Shown here one piece after another: positions 8,295 to 17,832 of a DNA stretch of 64,000 bases. Position 1 is the first letter of the stretch; each line of letters opens with the position of its first letter. The DNA is from Mixta sp031457955. GTDB taxonomy: Bacteria > Pseudomonadota > Gammaproteobacteria > Enterobacterales > Enterobacteriaceae. The stretch spans positions 1 to 64,000 of the forward strand of contig NZ_JAVDXN010000003.1 of assembly GCF_031457955.1 (NCBI RefSeq). The letters are read 5' to 3'. The notes under the pieces are model-generated. The model saw only the letters and a program-made list of their open reading frames with translations, did not search any database and was not told where the DNA came from. Both the position numbers and the translations under genes were made by a program.

Positions 8295-9593
8295 TTAACG
8301 ATGCCAGGCAATACGCCAGACATTTCCCGCGACGCTGCTGCCTTCGCGACACACAAAGGTATCCAGCGCGGCAATCAGCGTCTCGTTGTAAAAAATCAGC
8401 GGCGTACTTTCGCGTCGCCAGGGCGGAACGTCACATTCCTGCCACAGTTTTTTGATCGGTCGATGACCGCCGCGCCCTTCGATGGCAAAACGGCCCTGCG
8501 CCTGAAAACGTACCGTTACCGTTTCATCCGGCCGGGGCGGACGTACTTCTGTTCCGCTTTGCGCCAGATGCAGCGAGCCAAGGTCGTGCGGCAGGCTGAG
8601 CGGCGTAGCGGGATCGGGCCAGGGTAAAACCAACGTGCGCACCGATGGCCTGAGCGGTAACCAGTAGAGCGCCTGGCGATAGCGCCGTATCTCGTGGTTT
8701 CCCAGCTGCAGGCGCGGCGCGGCATCTTCGCGTGCGGCGATCACCTCCAGCCACAGACGCTGAATGGCATCCCTGGAGGGCATCTTTCCGCCGCAGCTGG
8801 CAATCCAGCGGCGTAGCAGCGCGGCGCGGCGCGCTTCGCTCATTGCCGCGAAGCCCTCAATACAGAGTGCGCCATCCGGCGCGATGCGCGATGCCAGCGA
8901 CTCCGCCAACAGCTCATCCAGCAGCTGCTCCTGTTCGCCACACAGCGCTGCGCTGCGGGCAACCGCCGCCGCAAAGTGCGGCCAGCGCGCATTCAGCGCG
9001 GGAAGGATCTGCTGGCGCAGGAAGTTGCGGTCATAGCGCACATCCTGATTGCTTTCATCCTCGATCCAGCGCAGCTGATATCTCTGCGCCCAGCTTTCCA
9101 GCTCTGCGCGCGCGCAGGTGAGCAGCGGACGCAGCAGACAATGCTCGCCTAACAACAGGCTAACGGGCATGGCGGCCAGTCCGGCGGGCCCGCTGCCGCG
9201 CTTTAACGCCAGCAGCAGAGTTTCGCATTGATCGTCGAGGTGCTGCGCCGTCACCAACGCTTCTCCCGTGCGTAAATGGCGGCGAAAAGCCTGATAGCGC
9301 CCTTCACGCGCGGCGCCTTCGATACCGCTGTCGCGCCCGTCGACAACGATCGCTACGACCTCCAGCTCAACCTGCCACGCCTCGCAAATGGCCCGGCAAT
9401 GCTGCGCCCAGCTATCGGCCCAGGGGCTTAGCCCATGATGAATATGAATGGCGCGCAGCCGTCGCTCAGGCTGTTGCTGGCGCAGCAGAACCAGCTGATG
9501 CAGCAGCACGGTAGAATCCAGCCCGCCGCTGAACGCCACCAGCAGCCGCTGTTCTCCGGCCAGCCGTTGTTCAAGTTGTGCAAGCTGCGTCAT
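8295..9593 (-). CDS. tilS: tRNA(Ile)-lysidine synthase
   Basis: Essential enzyme that converts C34 of the CAU-anticodon tRNA-Ile to lysidine, so that it reads AUA and accepts isoleucine. The 432-residue protein has the PP-loop ATP-pyrophosphatase motif SGGLDS (22-27) near the N-terminus. The long form with central and C-terminal substrate-recognition domains is typical of enterobacteria. The gene lies between a VOC-family gene upstream and the cytochrome gene downstream. Confidence 0.95.
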   Translation of the reverse strand: MTQLAQLEQRLAGEQRLLVAFSGGLDSTVLLHQLVLLRQQQPERRLRAIHIHHGLSPWADSWAQHCRAICEAWQVELEVVAIVVDGRDSGIEGAAREGRYQAFRRHLRTGEALVTAQHLDDQCETLLLALKRGSGPAGLAAMPVSLLLGEHCLLRPLLTCARAELESWAQRYQLRWIEDESNQDVRYDRNFLRQQILPALNARWPHFAAAVARSAALCGEQEQLLDELLAESLASRIAPDGALCIEGFAAMSEARRAALLRRWIASCGGKMPSRDAIQRLWLEVIAAREDAAPRLQLGNHEIRRYRQALYWLPLRPSVRTLVLPWPDPATPLSLPHDLGSLHLAQSGTEVRPPRPDETVTVRFQAQGRFAIEGRGGHRPIKKLWQECDVPPWRRESTPLIFYNETLIAALDTFVCREGSSVAGNVWRIAWHR

Positions 9594-9646
9594 GAAAAAC
9601 CCATTGGCAGGCGGCCATCGAAACCATGGCCGTAAAAGCGGTTATT

Positions 9647-10036
9647 TTAAGCCTGATATAGCTCCAGCGGCAAATTATCCGGATCGCTGAAAAAGGTAAA
9701 GCGCTTGCCGGTTAGCGGATCGATGCGCACCGGCTCGCAGGCGACGCCCTGTTCCGTCAGAAAATCACAGGCGCGATCGATATCTTCTACGGCAAAAGCG
9801 AGGTGACGCAGGCCACAGGCTTCCGGATGGCTGACGCGCGCGGGCGGCGTCGGGAAAGAGAACAGCTCAATCAGATATTGCCCGTTCAGTGCCAGATCGC
9901 CTTTCCATGAGTCACGCTCGGCGCGATAAACTTCCTGTTGCAGCGTAAAGCCCAGCGTGTCGCAGTAGAACGCCTTGCTGCGCGCATAGTCGCTGGCAAT
10001 AATCGCAATATGATGAACCTGTTTGATACCCAGCAT
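9647..10036 (-). CDS. VOC-family metalloprotein (YaeR/glyoxalase I-like)
   Basis: 129-residue vicinal-oxygen-chelate protein with paired beta-alpha-beta modules. Candidate metal ligands are His8/His9 (VHHIAI), Glu in LIELFSF, His in LRHLAF and Glu in LELYQA. It corresponds to E. coli YaeR next to tilS and ldcC. The family includes glyoxalase I and dioxygenases, and the substrate of YaeR-type proteins is not established, so I do not assign a reaction. It is co-oriented with ldcC upstream. Confidence 0.85.
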   Translation of the reverse strand: MLGIKQVHHIAIIASDYARSKAFYCDTLGFTLQQEVYRAERDSWKGDLALNGQYLIELFSFPTPPARVSHPEACGLRHLAFAVEDIDRACDFLTEQGVACEPVRIDPLTGKRFTFFSDPDNLPLELYQA

Positions 10037-10107
10037 AGCTTCTCCTTTGTTTACTGCAGCACCCTACTCACTCATGGGTGCTGAAGCAAGACGGCATATT
10101 CTGCAAG

Positions 10108-12267
10108 TTAGCGCTCGATATCCGGTCCCTCATGGTTAAGCACACGCACCAGGTAACGTCCATCCTCGGTGAGTTTGGCACCGTGGATATCGGTTTCAAA
10201 CCCTGGATAATGCTGACCAATCGCACACAGCATCAGCAGAAAATCGAGCACGGCACGGCTGGAGTCGGTAATCATCTCTCCCGGCATCACCAGCGGCACG
10301 CCCGGTGGATAAGGCAAAATCATATTGGCCGATACGCGCCCGATCATCTGATCGATCTCAACGGTTTCCACCTCGCCTTTTACCTGTAGCTGAAATGCCC
10401 GATGCGGCGTCATTTTCATCTCGGGCAGCACATCAAACGCCTTCAGCATCAGGCGCGGCAGATCGTGCTGGCGAATCAGTTGATGAATGCCCTGCGCCAG
10501 CGTCTGGATACGCATATTGCGATAGAAATCGGGATCTTCCGCATAGAGATCCGGCAGGATGTTTTTCACCCGCAGATTAAGATCGTAAGCACGTTTAAAG
10601 TCCAGCAGCGCACGCAGCAAGCCCATTGCCCGCGTTTTGTCGATGCCGATACTGAACAGAAACAGCAGGTTATAAGGCCCGGTTTTCTCCACCACGATGC
10701 CGCGTTCATCAAGGAACTTCGCCACCAGCGCCGCCGGGATCCCCTCTTCCGCCATGTCGCCCTGCTCGCTCATGCCGGGCGTCAGGATGGTGACTTTGAT
10801 CGGATCGAGATACATATGATCGCGATCGGCATCGGCAAAACCGTGCCAGTCCTCTTCTCCCGGCTGGATCGGCCAGCACTCCGCCTCTTCAATACCGTCC
10901 GGCTGCCAGATATCGTAAAACCAGCTGTCTGACTCTTCGCGCAGTCGCTGGATCTCACGGCGGAAATGCAGCGCGCGCTCAACGGAACGGTTAATCAGCC
11001 GACGTCCTGGATTACCGCGCAGCATCGCCGCCGCCGTTTCGATAGAGGCGACGATCGAATAGTTCGGCGAAGTGGTGGTATGCATCATATAGGCTTCGTT
11101 AAAGGTCTGTTCATCGTAATCGCCTTTAATATGAATCAATGACGCCTGAGAAAACGCCGCCAGCAGCTTATGGGTGGACTGCGTTTCATAAATCACTTTA
11201 CCGGGCGTGCGGTCGCCGCTCATGCCGCTTTTGCCCATATAAATAGGATGAAAGTTGGTATAAGGCACCCAGGCCGAATCGAAATGAATCGACGGCACCT
11301 CCAGCGTCTCTTTGATATAGCGCGTGTTATACAGCAGGCCATCGTAAGTGGAGTTAGTGATCACCGCATGCACCGGCCAGCTGGCATGTTCGGTTTGCGC
11401 CACTTTCAGCGCAACGCTTTCACGGGTAAATTCACGTTTAGGAATGCCGCCGAGAATGCCTAGCGCGTTACGCGTCGGCTTAAGCCAAATCGGCACGATA
11501 TCGCTCATCATCAGCAGATGCGTCAGCGATTTATGGCAGTTGCGGTCGATAAGCATGGTGCTGCCCGCAGGCGCGGCGTACATGCCCACAATTTTATTCG
11601 AGGTTGAGGTGCCGTTTGTCACCATATAGCTCTGCTCGGCGCCAAAGGTGCGGGCAATATACTCTTCCGCCTCCAGATGCGGGCCGGTGTGATCGAGCAG
11701 CGAACCCAGCTCGGTAACGGAAATGGAGGTATCCGCCTTTAAGGTGTTCGGGCCATAAAAATCATAAAACAGCGTGCCGACCGGGCTTTTTTGAAACGCG
11801 GTGCCCGCCATATGTCCTGGGGTACAGAAGGTATATTTGCCCTCTTTCACATAGGTGAACAGCGCGCGCGTCAGCGGCGGCGTAATCTTATCGATATACT
11901 CATCGGTATATTGCCGAATACGCTGGGCAATATCCCCTTCCACGCCAAGCGCATATTCAAAGAACCACAGCGCCATGCGCATTTCATTAATGCTGATATC
12001 CATGGTGGAGTGAGTATTAATAAACGCGTAGAGCGGCAAATATTCATTGAGCTGATTAATCTCAGCGCAGAGATCCAGACTGTATTCGTCCCAGTCAAAA
12101 ATCACGCCGCAAATACGCGGGTTATGCTCAATCAGCTTCACTAAATCGTTAGCATCTTTCGGATAGATGAGATCAAAACCCTGGCTAATCAGCGCCTGGT
12201 GCAGCTGGCGGATCGGTTCATCTTTATAAAAAGCGTTATGCGGTCCCATTATCGCAATAATATTCAA
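10108..12267 (-). CDS. ldcC: Lysine decarboxylase LdcC
   Basis: PLP-dependent decarboxylase that makes cadaverine from lysine (prokaryotic ornithine/lysine/arginine decarboxylase family, decameric). It has an N-terminal wing domain, the PLP core with the lysine motif STHK and the HFDSAWVPY segment, and a C-terminal domain ending in PGFETDIHG. I start at TTG 12267, which follows TTGAGG and reproduces the NIIAIMGPH N-terminus of E. coli LdcC (719 versus 713 residues). The frame is open 67 codons further upstream, but that part is unlike the family and overlaps the DUF1508 gene. No cadB-type antiporter is adjacent, so it resembles constitutive LdcC rather than acid-inducible CadA. Confidence 0.93.
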   Translation of the reverse strand: MNIIAIMGPHNAFYKDEPIRQLHQALISQGFDLIYPKDANDLVKLIEHNPRICGVIFDWDEYSLDLCAEINQLNEYLPLYAFINTHSTMDISINEMRMALWFFEYALGVEGDIAQRIRQYTDEYIDKITPPLTRALFTYVKEGKYTFCTPGHMAGTAFQKSPVGTLFYDFYGPNTLKADTSISVTELGSLLDHTGPHLEAEEYIARTFGAEQSYMVTNGTSTSNKIVGMYAAPAGSTMLIDRNCHKSLTHLLMMSDIVPIWLKPTRNALGILGGIPKREFTRESVALKVAQTEHASWPVHAVITNSTYDGLLYNTRYIKETLEVPSIHFDSAWVPYTNFHPIYMGKSGMSGDRTPGKVIYETQSTHKLLAAFSQASLIHIKGDYDEQTFNEAYMMHTTTSPNYSIVASIETAAAMLRGNPGRRLINRSVERALHFRREIQRLREESDSWFYDIWQPDGIEEAECWPIQPGEEDWHGFADADRDHMYLDPIKVTILTPGMSEQGDMAEEGIPAALVAKFLDERGIVVEKTGPYNLLFLFSIGIDKTRAMGLLRALLDFKRAYDLNLRVKNILPDLYAEDPDFYRNMRIQTLAQGIHQLIRQHDLPRLMLKAFDVLPEMKMTPHRAFQLQVKGEVETVEIDQMIGRVSANMILPYPPGVPLVMPGEMITDSSRAVLDFLLMLCAIGQHYPGFETDIHGAKLTEDGRYLVRVLNHEGPDIER

Positions 12268-12376
12268 TTCGCACCTCAAGGTAGATAAGCGATAAAGAAT
12301 AAGCATAGCGGATGGAACGTACCGGCGAAAAAGATCAGGCCTGCCGGCTGGCAGACCTGGGAAAGCATCGCGACGC

Positions 12377-12562
12377 TTAGCTGCGATCGTAAACGGTGGT
12401 GGAGGGCGCATTCTTCCGCACCGAGGCGATCCCTCTTTCCGCGCCCTGTTTGCTGGCGTACATTTCACTTACCGCAATGATTTCATGATTCGCGGCAATC
12501 AGCACAAAATACCAGGGCTGTGGCGTATCTTTGCTCGATTTGCGTATTTCGTAATATCCCAT
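12377..12562 (-). CDS. Small DUF1508 (YegP-like) protein
   Basis: 61-residue protein with one copy of the DUF1508/YegP module. YEIRKSS, PWYFVLIAANHEII and the SEMYASKQGAERGIASVRKNA helix are visible. E. coli YegP has two such repeats in about 110 residues, so this is a half-size form. An AAGGACG ribosome-binding site precedes the ATG. Function is unknown. The gene sits between accA and ldcC, which are neighbours in K-12, so it is an insertion relative to that order. Confidence 0.75.
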   Translation of the reverse strand: MGYYEIRKSSKDTPQPWYFVLIAANHEIIAVSEMYASKQGAERGIASVRKNAPSTTVYDRS

Positions 12563-12672
12563 GTTAACGTCCTTATTGATGTTTATAACCAGCGGTTCAA
12601 ATTCAACTATCGCGGGGTGAAAAACAATCGATAACAGCGGTTTTATTGCGGGAAATTATTATGTCGTAAAAG

Positions 12673-12699
12673 TAAAAAAGGCGACCCGAAGGCCGCCTT
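12673..12699 (-). terminator. Terminator after accA
   Basis: On the minus strand, AAGGCGGCC, TTCG loop and GGTCGCCTTTTTT form a stable tetraloop hairpin with a U tract, just past the accA stop. It closes the long transcription block that starts at rpsB. Confidence 0.85.
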
Positions 12700-12718
12700 G
12701 TTACTCACCTGAAGCGAA

Positions 12719-13678
12719 TCAGGCGTAGCCGTAGTTCATCAGGCGATGATAGCGGCGATTCAGCAGCTCTTCGGTGTTAAGCCCGTCCAGCTCGGCCAGA
12801 TCAGCCACCAGCTGCGCTTTCAGCGAGGCCGCAATGGTCAGCGGATCACGGTGCGCGCCGCCCAGCGGTTCAGGAACGATCGAATCGATCAGTTCCAGCT
12901 CTTTCAGTCGCGGCGCAATGATGCCCATCGCTTCCGCGGCCAGCGGCGCTTTATCGGCGCTTTTCCACAGAATTGAGGCGCAGCCTTCCGGCGAAATCAC
13001 CGAGTAGGTGCTGTATTGCAGCATGTTGACCTTATCGCCGACGCCAATTGCCAGCGCGCCGCCGGAGCCACCTTCACCAATCACGGTGCAGATAACCGGC
13101 ACTTTCAGGCCAGACATTTCACGCAGGTTGCGCGCAATAGCCTCAGACTGACCGCGCTCTTCTGCGCCCACGCCCGGATAAGCGCCCGGCGTATCGATAA
13201 AGGTAAACAGCGGCATCTTAAAACGCTCAGCCATTTCCATCAGGCGCAGCGCTTTGCGATAGCCTTCCGGTGCCGGCATGCCGAAGTTACGACGAATCTT
13301 CTCTTTGGTTTCACGGCCTTTTTGATGGCCAATGATCATTACCGGGCGGCCATCCAGACGCGCAATGCCGCCGACAATGGCTTTGTCATCCGCATAGGCG
13401 CGGTCGCCTGCCAGTTCATCAAAGTCAGTAAACACGTTTCGGACATAGTCCAGCGTGTAAGGACGCAGCGGATGACGCGCCAGTTGCGCGATCTGCCATG
13501 CGCCTAAATCGGAGAAAATTTTACGGGTCAGCTCAACGCTTTTTTCGCGCAGACGCTGGATCTCTTCATCCAGATTAATATCGTGTTTTTCATCCTGACG
13601 GCCAACCGACTTGAGGGAGTCGATTTTCGCCTCCAGTTCTGCAATTGGCTGTTCAAAATCCAGGTAATTAAGACTCAT
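12719..13678 (-). CDS. accA: Acetyl-CoA carboxylase carboxyltransferase subunit alpha
   Basis: Alpha subunit of the carboxyltransferase, which with AccD transfers CO2 from biotinyl-AccB to acetyl-CoA to give malonyl-CoA for fatty acid synthesis. The 319 residues match E. coli AccA in length. The crotonase-like core is visible (ETKEKIRRNFGMPAPEGYRKA, TPGAYPGVGAEERGQ, GEGGSGGALAIGVGD). It starts 12 bases after dnaE, an arrangement conserved in enterobacteria. Confidence 0.97.
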   Translation of the reverse strand: MSLNYLDFEQPIAELEAKIDSLKSVGRQDEKHDINLDEEIQRLREKSVELTRKIFSDLGAWQIAQLARHPLRPYTLDYVRNVFTDFDELAGDRAYADDKAIVGGIARLDGRPVMIIGHQKGRETKEKIRRNFGMPAPEGYRKALRLMEMAERFKMPLFTFIDTPGAYPGVGAEERGQSEAIARNLREMSGLKVPVICTVIGEGGSGGALAIGVGDKVNMLQYSTYSVISPEGCASILWKSADKAPLAAEAMGIIAPRLKELELIDSIVPEPLGGAHRDPLTIAASLKAQLVADLAELDGLNTEELLNRRYHRLMNYGYA

Positions 13679-13690
13679 AATGTTCCTGTT

Positions 13691-16600
13691 TTAGTCAAAC
13701 TCCAGTTCCACCTGCTCCGATCCTATCAGCGATCGCAGGTCATTAAGCAAACGATCGCAGGGAGATACGCGCCAGGCTGCGCCAAAACGCAGCTTAGCCC
13801 GCGCATCCGCTCTCTGATAGTAGAGATGTACCGGAATTGTCCCCGAACGATGGGGTTCCAGAGACTGACGGAGACGGTTTAAAAGCTGGTCATCAATTTG
13901 CCTGTCCGTCAGCGAGATAGCAAGTCCGCGCGCGTATTTTTCACGGGCTTCATCAATATCCATAATTTCGCGAGCGGTCATTTTAAGGCCACCGCTAAAA
14001 TCATCAAAGCTGACCTGTCCGCTGACGATCAGGATACGGTCTTTTTCCAGCAGCTGCTGGTATTTATCAAGCGCATCTGTGAACAACATCACTTCCAGAC
14101 GACCGGAACGGTCATCCAGCGTGCAGATGCCAATACGGTTACCGCGTTTAGTGACCATTACGCGGGCCGCCACCACCAAACCGGCCGCGGTAGTTACCTT
14201 ACCGCGATCGGTTGGGTGCATGTCTTTCAGGCGTACGCCACCGACGTAGCGCTCAATTTCTTTCAGGTACTGGTTGATAGGATGGCCGGTGAGGTAAAGC
14301 CCCAGCGTTTCCCGCTCGCCATCCAGCTGCACCTGTTCCGGCCACGGCGTAATGCTGGCGTACGATTGCTCCACCTGCTCCGGCTCTTCCGCCAGCACGC
14401 CAAACATATCCGCCTGGCCGATCGCTTCCGCTTTCGCATGCTGATCCGCCGCCTTCAGCGCATCGCCCAGCGCGCTCATCAACGCCGCGCGGTGCGGCCC
14501 AAGGCGGTCAAACGCGCCGGACATAATCAGCTTTTCCATGACCCGACGGTTAATCTTTTTCGGGTCGGTGCGCGCGCACAGATCGAACAGCTCACGGAAA
14601 TAGCCATCTTTATTACGTGCTTCGATAATCGCTTCGATCGGGCCTTCGCCGACGCCTTTAATCGCGCCGATGCCATACACGATCTCGCCATCATCGTTGA
14701 CGTGGAACTGATACAGGCCGGAATTGATATCCGGCGGCAGCACTTTCAGCCCCATGCGCCAGCACTCATCCACCAGGCCCACGACTTTCTCAGTGTTGTC
14801 CATATCAGCGGTCATGACCGCCGCCATAAACTCAGCCGGATAGTGCGCCTTCAGCCACAGCGTCTGATAAGAAACCAGCGCATAGGCGGCGGAGTGTGAT
14901 TTATTGAAGCCGTAACCGGCGAATTTTTCCACCAGATCGAAGATTTTCATCGACAGCTCGCCGTCGACGCCGATGCTTTCCGAGCCCTCTTTGAACACGG
15001 AACGCTGCTTGGCCATCTCCTCCGGCTTTTTCTTACCCATGGCGCGACGCAGCATATCCGCGCCGCCGAGCGTATAGCCCGCCAGCACCTGGGCAATCTG
15101 CATCACCTGTTCCTGGTAAAGAATAATGCCGTAGGTTGGCTCCAGCACCGGCTTCAGCGATTCATGTTGCCACTCGATATCCGGATAAGAGATCGCTTCA
15201 CGCCCGTGTTTACGGTCGATGAAGTTATCCACCATGCCCGACTGCAACGGCCCAGGACGGAACAGCGCCACCAACGCGATCATATCTTCAAAGCAGTCCG
15301 GCTTCAGACGTTTAATCAGATCTTTCATGCCGCGCGATTCAAGCTGGAACACCGCCGTGGTTTCCGCGCGCTGCAGCATATCAAAACTTTTTTTATCTTC
15401 CAGCGGAATCGCCGCGATATCGATCGGCGGCTCGCCCTGCTTCTCCCGACGGGCGTTGATCATCTCCAGCGCCCAGTTGATGATGGTCAGGGTACGCAGA
15501 CCGAGGAAGTCGAACTTCACCAGCCCGGCATATTCCACATCGTTTTTATCAAACTGGGTAACCGGATACTGCCCGTGCTCGTCGCAGTAAAGCGGCGCGA
15601 AATCGGTAATTTTCGTCGGCGCGATCACCACGCCACCGGCATGTTTACCGGCGTTACGCGTTACCCCTTCCAGCTTGCGCGCCATATCGATCAGCGCCCT
15701 GACCTCTTCATCCGCCTCGTAGATTTCCGGCAGCTGCGGCTCGGCGGCAAAGGCTTTCTCCAGCGTCATGCCCGGATCGGGCGGCACCAGCTTAGAGATG
15801 CGGTCAACGAAGCCGTAAGGATGCCCCAGCACGCGACCCACGTCGCGGATGACCGCTTTCGCCGCCATGGTGCCGAAGGTAATAATTTGCGATACCGCAT
15901 CACGCCCGTACATATCGGCGACATGCTCAATAACCTGATCGCGCTTCTCCATACAGAAGTCGACGTCAAAGTCAGGCATTGATACACGCTCCGGGTTCAG
16001 GAAGCGTTCGAACAGCAGGTCAAACTCCAGCGGATCGAGGTCGGTAATTTTCAGCGCGTAGGCCACCAGCGAACCGGCACCGGAACCACGCCCTGGCCCT
16101 ACCGGGATACCGTTATCCTTCGACCACTGGATAAACTCCATCACAATCAGGAAGTAGCCGGGGAAACCCATCTGGTTAATGACGTTTAGCTCGATTTCCA
16201 GACGCTCATCATATTCAGGTCGTTTTTGCGCGCGGACTTCCGCATCGGGAAACAGGAATTCCAGGCGATCTTCCAGCCCTTCGCGCGAACGCTGCACCAG
16301 GAAATCTTCGGTGGTCATGTTGCCGGTCGGGAACTGCGGCAGGAAATATTCGCCAAGGCGCACCGTTACGTTGCAGCGACGGGCGATCTCCACGCTGTTT
16401 TCCAGCGCTTCCGGGATATCGGAAAAGAGCTCGCACATCTCTTCAGCACTGCGCAGATATTGCTGCGGGCTGTAATTGCGCGGACGTTTGGGATCGTCCA
16501 GCGTATAGCCGTCATGAATCGCTACGCGAATTTCATGCGCATCGAAGTCTTCTTCATTGATAAAGCAGACTTCGTTGGTCGCCACTACCGGCAGGCCTTC

Positions 16601-17173
16601 GGCAATCGCCAGCTCGACGGCGGCGTGCAGATAGCTTTCTTCATCCGGGCGTCCAGTACGAATCAGCTCCAGATAATAGCGGTCAGAGAAATGTTGCTGA
16701 TAAAAAGCGAGACACTGCGCGACCAGCGCCTGATTGCCGCGCAGCAGGCAGCGGCCGACATCGCCGCGGCGCCCGCCGGAGAGCAAAAGCAGCCCTTCCT
16801 GGTGCTCCGCCAGCCAGTCACGATCGATGGTTGGGCCTTCCGGCCCGTAGCCGCGCTGATAGGCGCGCGAAATCAGCAGCGTCAGATTCTGGTAGCCGTC
16901 ATTATTCATCGCCAGCACGGTAATCTGCGTCAGCTCATCGCCCATCAGTTCCGAGGCGACCAGAAAATCCGCGCCAATAATCGGTTTAATCCCTGCGCCG
17001 TGCGCCGTCCCGTAAAATTTCACCAGCCCGCAGAGGTTGGTAAAGTCGGTGATTGCCATCGCTGGCATACCGAGCGCCGCTGTTTTTTTCACCAGTGGGC
17101 CGGTCTTCGCCAGTCCATCGACCATCGAATAATCGCTGTGGATACGCAGATGAATAAAACGTGGTTCGGCCAT
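13691..17173 (-). CDS. dnaE: DNA polymerase III subunit alpha
   Basis: Catalytic replicase subunit, 1160 residues, the usual size. It has an N-terminal PHP domain (FIHLRIHSDYSMVDG...) and the family C polymerase core with the catalytic Asp pair in MPDFDVDFC and GPGRGSGAGSLVAY. A helix-hairpin-helix and OB-fold follow toward the C-terminus, where beta-clamp and tau contacts lie. The start MAEPRFIHLR matches E. coli. Upstream is rnhB (32-base gap), downstream accA. Confidence 0.98.
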   Translation of the reverse strand: MAEPRFIHLRIHSDYSMVDGLAKTGPLVKKTAALGMPAMAITDFTNLCGLVKFYGTAHGAGIKPIIGADFLVASELMGDELTQITVLAMNNDGYQNLTLLISRAYQRGYGPEGPTIDRDWLAEHQEGLLLLSGGRRGDVGRCLLRGNQALVAQCLAFYQQHFSDRYYLELIRTGRPDEESYLHAAVELAIAEGLPVVATNEVCFINEEDFDAHEIRVAIHDGYTLDDPKRPRNYSPQQYLRSAEEMCELFSDIPEALENSVEIARRCNVTVRLGEYFLPQFPTGNMTTEDFLVQRSREGLEDRLEFLFPDAEVRAQKRPEYDERLEIELNVINQMGFPGYFLIVMEFIQWSKDNGIPVGPGRGSGAGSLVAYALKITDLDPLEFDLLFERFLNPERVSMPDFDVDFCMEKRDQVIEHVADMYGRDAVSQIITFGTMAAKAVIRDVGRVLGHPYGFVDRISKLVPPDPGMTLEKAFAAEPQLPEIYEADEEVRALIDMARKLEGVTRNAGKHAGGVVIAPTKITDFAPLYCDEHGQYPVTQFDKNDVEYAGLVKFDFLGLRTLTIINWALEMINARREKQGEPPIDIAAIPLEDKKSFDMLQRAETTAVFQLESRGMKDLIKRLKPDCFEDMIALVALFRPGPLQSGMVDNFIDRKHGREAISYPDIEWQHESLKPVLEPTYGIILYQEQVMQIAQVLAGYTLGGADMLRRAMGKKKPEEMAKQRSVFKEGSESIGVDGELSMKIFDLVEKFAGYGFNKSHSAAYALVSYQTLWLKAHYPAEFMAAVMTADMDNTEKVVGLVDECWRMGLKVLPPDINSGLYQFHVNDDGEIVYGIGAIKGVGEGPIEAIIEARNKDGYFRELFDLCARTDPKKINRRVMEKLIMSGAFDRLGPHRAALMSALGDALKAADQHAKAEAIGQADMFGVLAEEPEQVEQSYASITPWPEQVQLDGERETLGLYLTGHPINQYLKEIERYVGGVRLKDMHPTDRGKVTTAAGLVVAARVMVTKRGNRIGICTLDDRSGRLEVMLFTDALDKYQQLLEKDRILIVSGQVSFDDFSGGLKMTAREIMDIDEAREKYARGLAISLTDRQIDDQLLNRLRQSLEPHRSGTIPVHLYYQRADARAKLRFGAAWRVSPCDRLLNDLRSLIGSEQVELEFD

Positions 17174-17205
17174 CTTTCTTTCCGGTTAACTGCAGCAAAG
17201 CGCGC

Positions 17206-17832
17206 TTAACGCGCGCAATTGGCGGTGAGATGAGAAACTTCGATGTCCAGCAGCGCATTGCGCACCGGAGCAAAACTACGACGATGGTGCGGTGTGGCGC
17301 CATGCTCTGTCAACATCGCCAGATGTTGTGCGGTGGGATAGCCTTTATGCTGTGCGAAGCCATACTGCGGAAAAATCGCATCCAGCTCGGCCATTTCGCG
17401 GTCGCGCGTGACTTTCGCGATAATCGAGGCGGCGCTGATTTCCGCTACCAGACTGTCGCCTTTTACCACCGCCGTAGACGGCATCGGCAGCGCCGGGCAG
17501 CGATTGCCATCAATCAAGACATAATCAGGCGTCACGGCGAGGCCCGCCACGGCGCGCTGCATCGCCAGCATCGTGGCATGCAAAATATTTAGCTGATCGA
17601 TCTCTTCCGGTTCCGCACGGCCCAGGCTCCAGGCCAGAGCATGTGCGCGGATTTCATCATACAGCGCCAGCCGACGCTTTTCGCTCAGCTTTTTCGAATC
17701 CGCCAGCCCGACGATCGGACGGGCGGGATCGAGGATCACCGCTGCCGTCACCACCGCGCCGACCAGCGGTCCGCGTCCTACTTCATCAACGCCAGCGATC
17801 AGCCGCGCGTTGGGATAGATAAATTCAGCCAT
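17206..17832 (-). CDS. rnhB: Ribonuclease HII
   Basis: Removes single ribonucleotides and RNA from RNA-DNA duplexes. The 208-residue protein has catalytic Asp16-Glu17 in AGVDEVGRGP and further acidic residues in VLIDGN and SIIAKVTRD. ATG 17832 (MAEFIYP) aligns with the E. coli N-terminus and lies inside the lpxB 3' end (8-base overlap). The longer open frame to 17988 is just lpxB in another frame. Confidence 0.96.
   Translation of the reverse strand: MAEFIYPNARLIAGVDEVGRGPLVGAVVTAAVILDPARPIVGLADSKKLSEKRRLALYDEIRAHALAWSLGRAEPEEIDQLNILHATMLAMQRAVAGLAVTPDYVLIDGNRCPALPMPSTAVVKGDSLVAEISAASIIAKVTRDREMAELDAIFPQYGFAQHKGYPTAQHLAMLTEHGATPHHRRSFAPVRNALLDIEVSHLTANCAR

Noticed and set aside
13898..14899. 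Plus-strand open frame of 333 codons inside dnaE
   Set aside because: Antisense shadow of a long, GC-rich conserved gene. Composition is His/Arg/Gln rich, as expected from the reverse frame, with no conserved motifs.
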